Shown: in pieces, positions 63,147-64,000 of the stretch | Layout: every line of letters begins with the position of its first letter | Numbering within the stretch: position 1 is the first letter of the stretch | DNA from: Marthasterias glacialis | Lineage: Eukaryota > Echinodermata > Asteroidea > Forcipulatida > Asteriidae | Length of the DNA: 64,000 nt | Reading direction: 5' to 3' | Assembly: GCA_911728455.2 (NCBI GenBank) | Contig: OU452233.1 | Coordinates: forward strand, 18,874,426-18,938,425 | Made by a program: the position numbers and the translations under genes | Notes under the pieces: generated by a model | Databases searched by the model: none | Seen by the model: only the letters and a program-made list of their open reading frames with translations | What the model was told of the DNA's origin: nothing

Positions 63147-64000
63147 ACCACTCCTCCCAACAGATATTTATACATGGTTGTACCCGCAAGTATACTTTTT
63201 TACTATAGTTATAGGTTTCTTTAAGAATATTTTCATTGGCACATGAATTTTTTTTTTAGTCAGACACGCCGGTGTTGTCTTCGATCCAGACCCAAGTGCA
63301 GCAGCACTGTGGCGGTGATTGTATTGTGGGTGTGGGCTGGTCCTTGCTGAAAAAAGGGAGGGTTGACACACCATGATTATGTCTTCCTTGCAGAGGGAAG
63401 TTACCCAACTTCATATGTAGAACCCGTTTGAACAGTGCGATCAATAACATGATGAATGAAAAAAGGTACCCCATTTATCTCACCGTAATGAGCTACGTTA
63501 ATCTCTCATCGATATTTTGTCTTAAACCATTGAGAACTTCCCCACAATAGCGAATCGATCGGTCTGGATTATGAAGGAGGATATGGGAGATGAGGAATTG
63601 TTTTATTTCCCTGAAGGGGGATTTATTTTTTTTTCCTATAAGCCTCCAGTGAAGCTAACAAGTGTTTGCGAATATTGGGATTGTTTTACTCCTTTCCGCA
63701 ACACGCCATTTTAATAACTAATTATAAATGGGGGTCATTGCGTTCATTAACCTTAGCTACTTTATTTTGAAGGTCAGATATTCATCTCAAACCTCAAAAC
63801 TATTTTCATTGTTTAAAAACCACCCTTCCCGGAAAATTCGTTCTCTTTGGGAACTGGGTTTTTTACGACGAGGTGCTTGGAAACAATGCGTAGCCTTAGG
63901 AGAACGGCGTACCCGTGGCCGGATGCGTGTACATCCGGTCAAGGCGTACCGTGCATTTCGCCAAATGTCCCCGTTGACGAACGAAGCGACGAACATGCTG
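63147..64000. other. Intergenic DNA to window end
   Basis: No gene is recognised. Short frames only; the last 200 bases are somewhat GC-richer. Confidence 0.4.

Noticed and set aside
1-64000. CRISPR arrays, operons or prokaryotic defence systems
   Set aside because: The window is animal nuclear DNA; no spaced direct repeats or operon structure are present.

Overview
This is a 64 kb piece of an animal nuclear genome. It is AT-rich and holds only one gene that can be read with confidence: an intronless SoxB1-class transcription factor (Sox1/2/3 type) at 1708-2670 on the + strand. The HMG box, the SoxB tail after the box, the [11 protein letters not shown] block and the VPLTHM end are all present. 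A marine deuterostome, most likely an echinoderm, fits best. The hints are the SoxB1 protein, a histone-type 3' stem-loop of the sea-urchin form, a tRNA-headed SINE and the kinds of small DNA elements present. The species cannot be fixed from this window.

Layout. 1-1320 is upstream DNA. About 1320-1707 is a compact promoter with CCAAT boxes, a TATA-like element, an initiator-like site and a 5' leader free of upstream ATGs. 1708-2670 is the SoxB1 coding region. From 2671 to about 4160-4620 lies a T-rich 3' UTR with several possible poly(A) signals, PUF sites and a cluster of Sox-type sites. The remaining 59 kb looks like a gene desert of the kind often found around SoxB genes. I found no second gene. 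The open frames there are short, overlap simple repeats or transposon remnants, and show no recognisable domain. GC-richer islands (for example 28180-28400, 30590-30880, 35640-36310, 41040-41300, 51720-51990, 53380-53600, 56560-56800) are the best candidates for cis-regulatory DNA, but that is inference.

The desert carries many small elements. They are a hAT-like MITE with TIRs and an 8-bp target duplication (43707-43865), a TA-flanked MITE (38468-38699), a 311-bp MITE-like element (28618-28928), a probable further DNA element (46942-47080), a tRNA-Leu-headed SINE (61532-61950), several short retroelement-like hairpin fragments ending in GAAACGTCG, two degenerate minisatellites (14870-15180 and 41883-42412), an exact 87-bp tandem duplication (34204-34376), a 43-bp-arm hairpin (13761-13876) and a long GTTT repeat (45988-46269).

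The observation most worth following is a canonical histone mRNA 3' stem-loop at 63131-63146. It lies directly downstream of one of the GAAACGTCG hairpins, with no histone gene nearby, which suggests a repeat that has borrowed or carries histone-type 3'-end signals.
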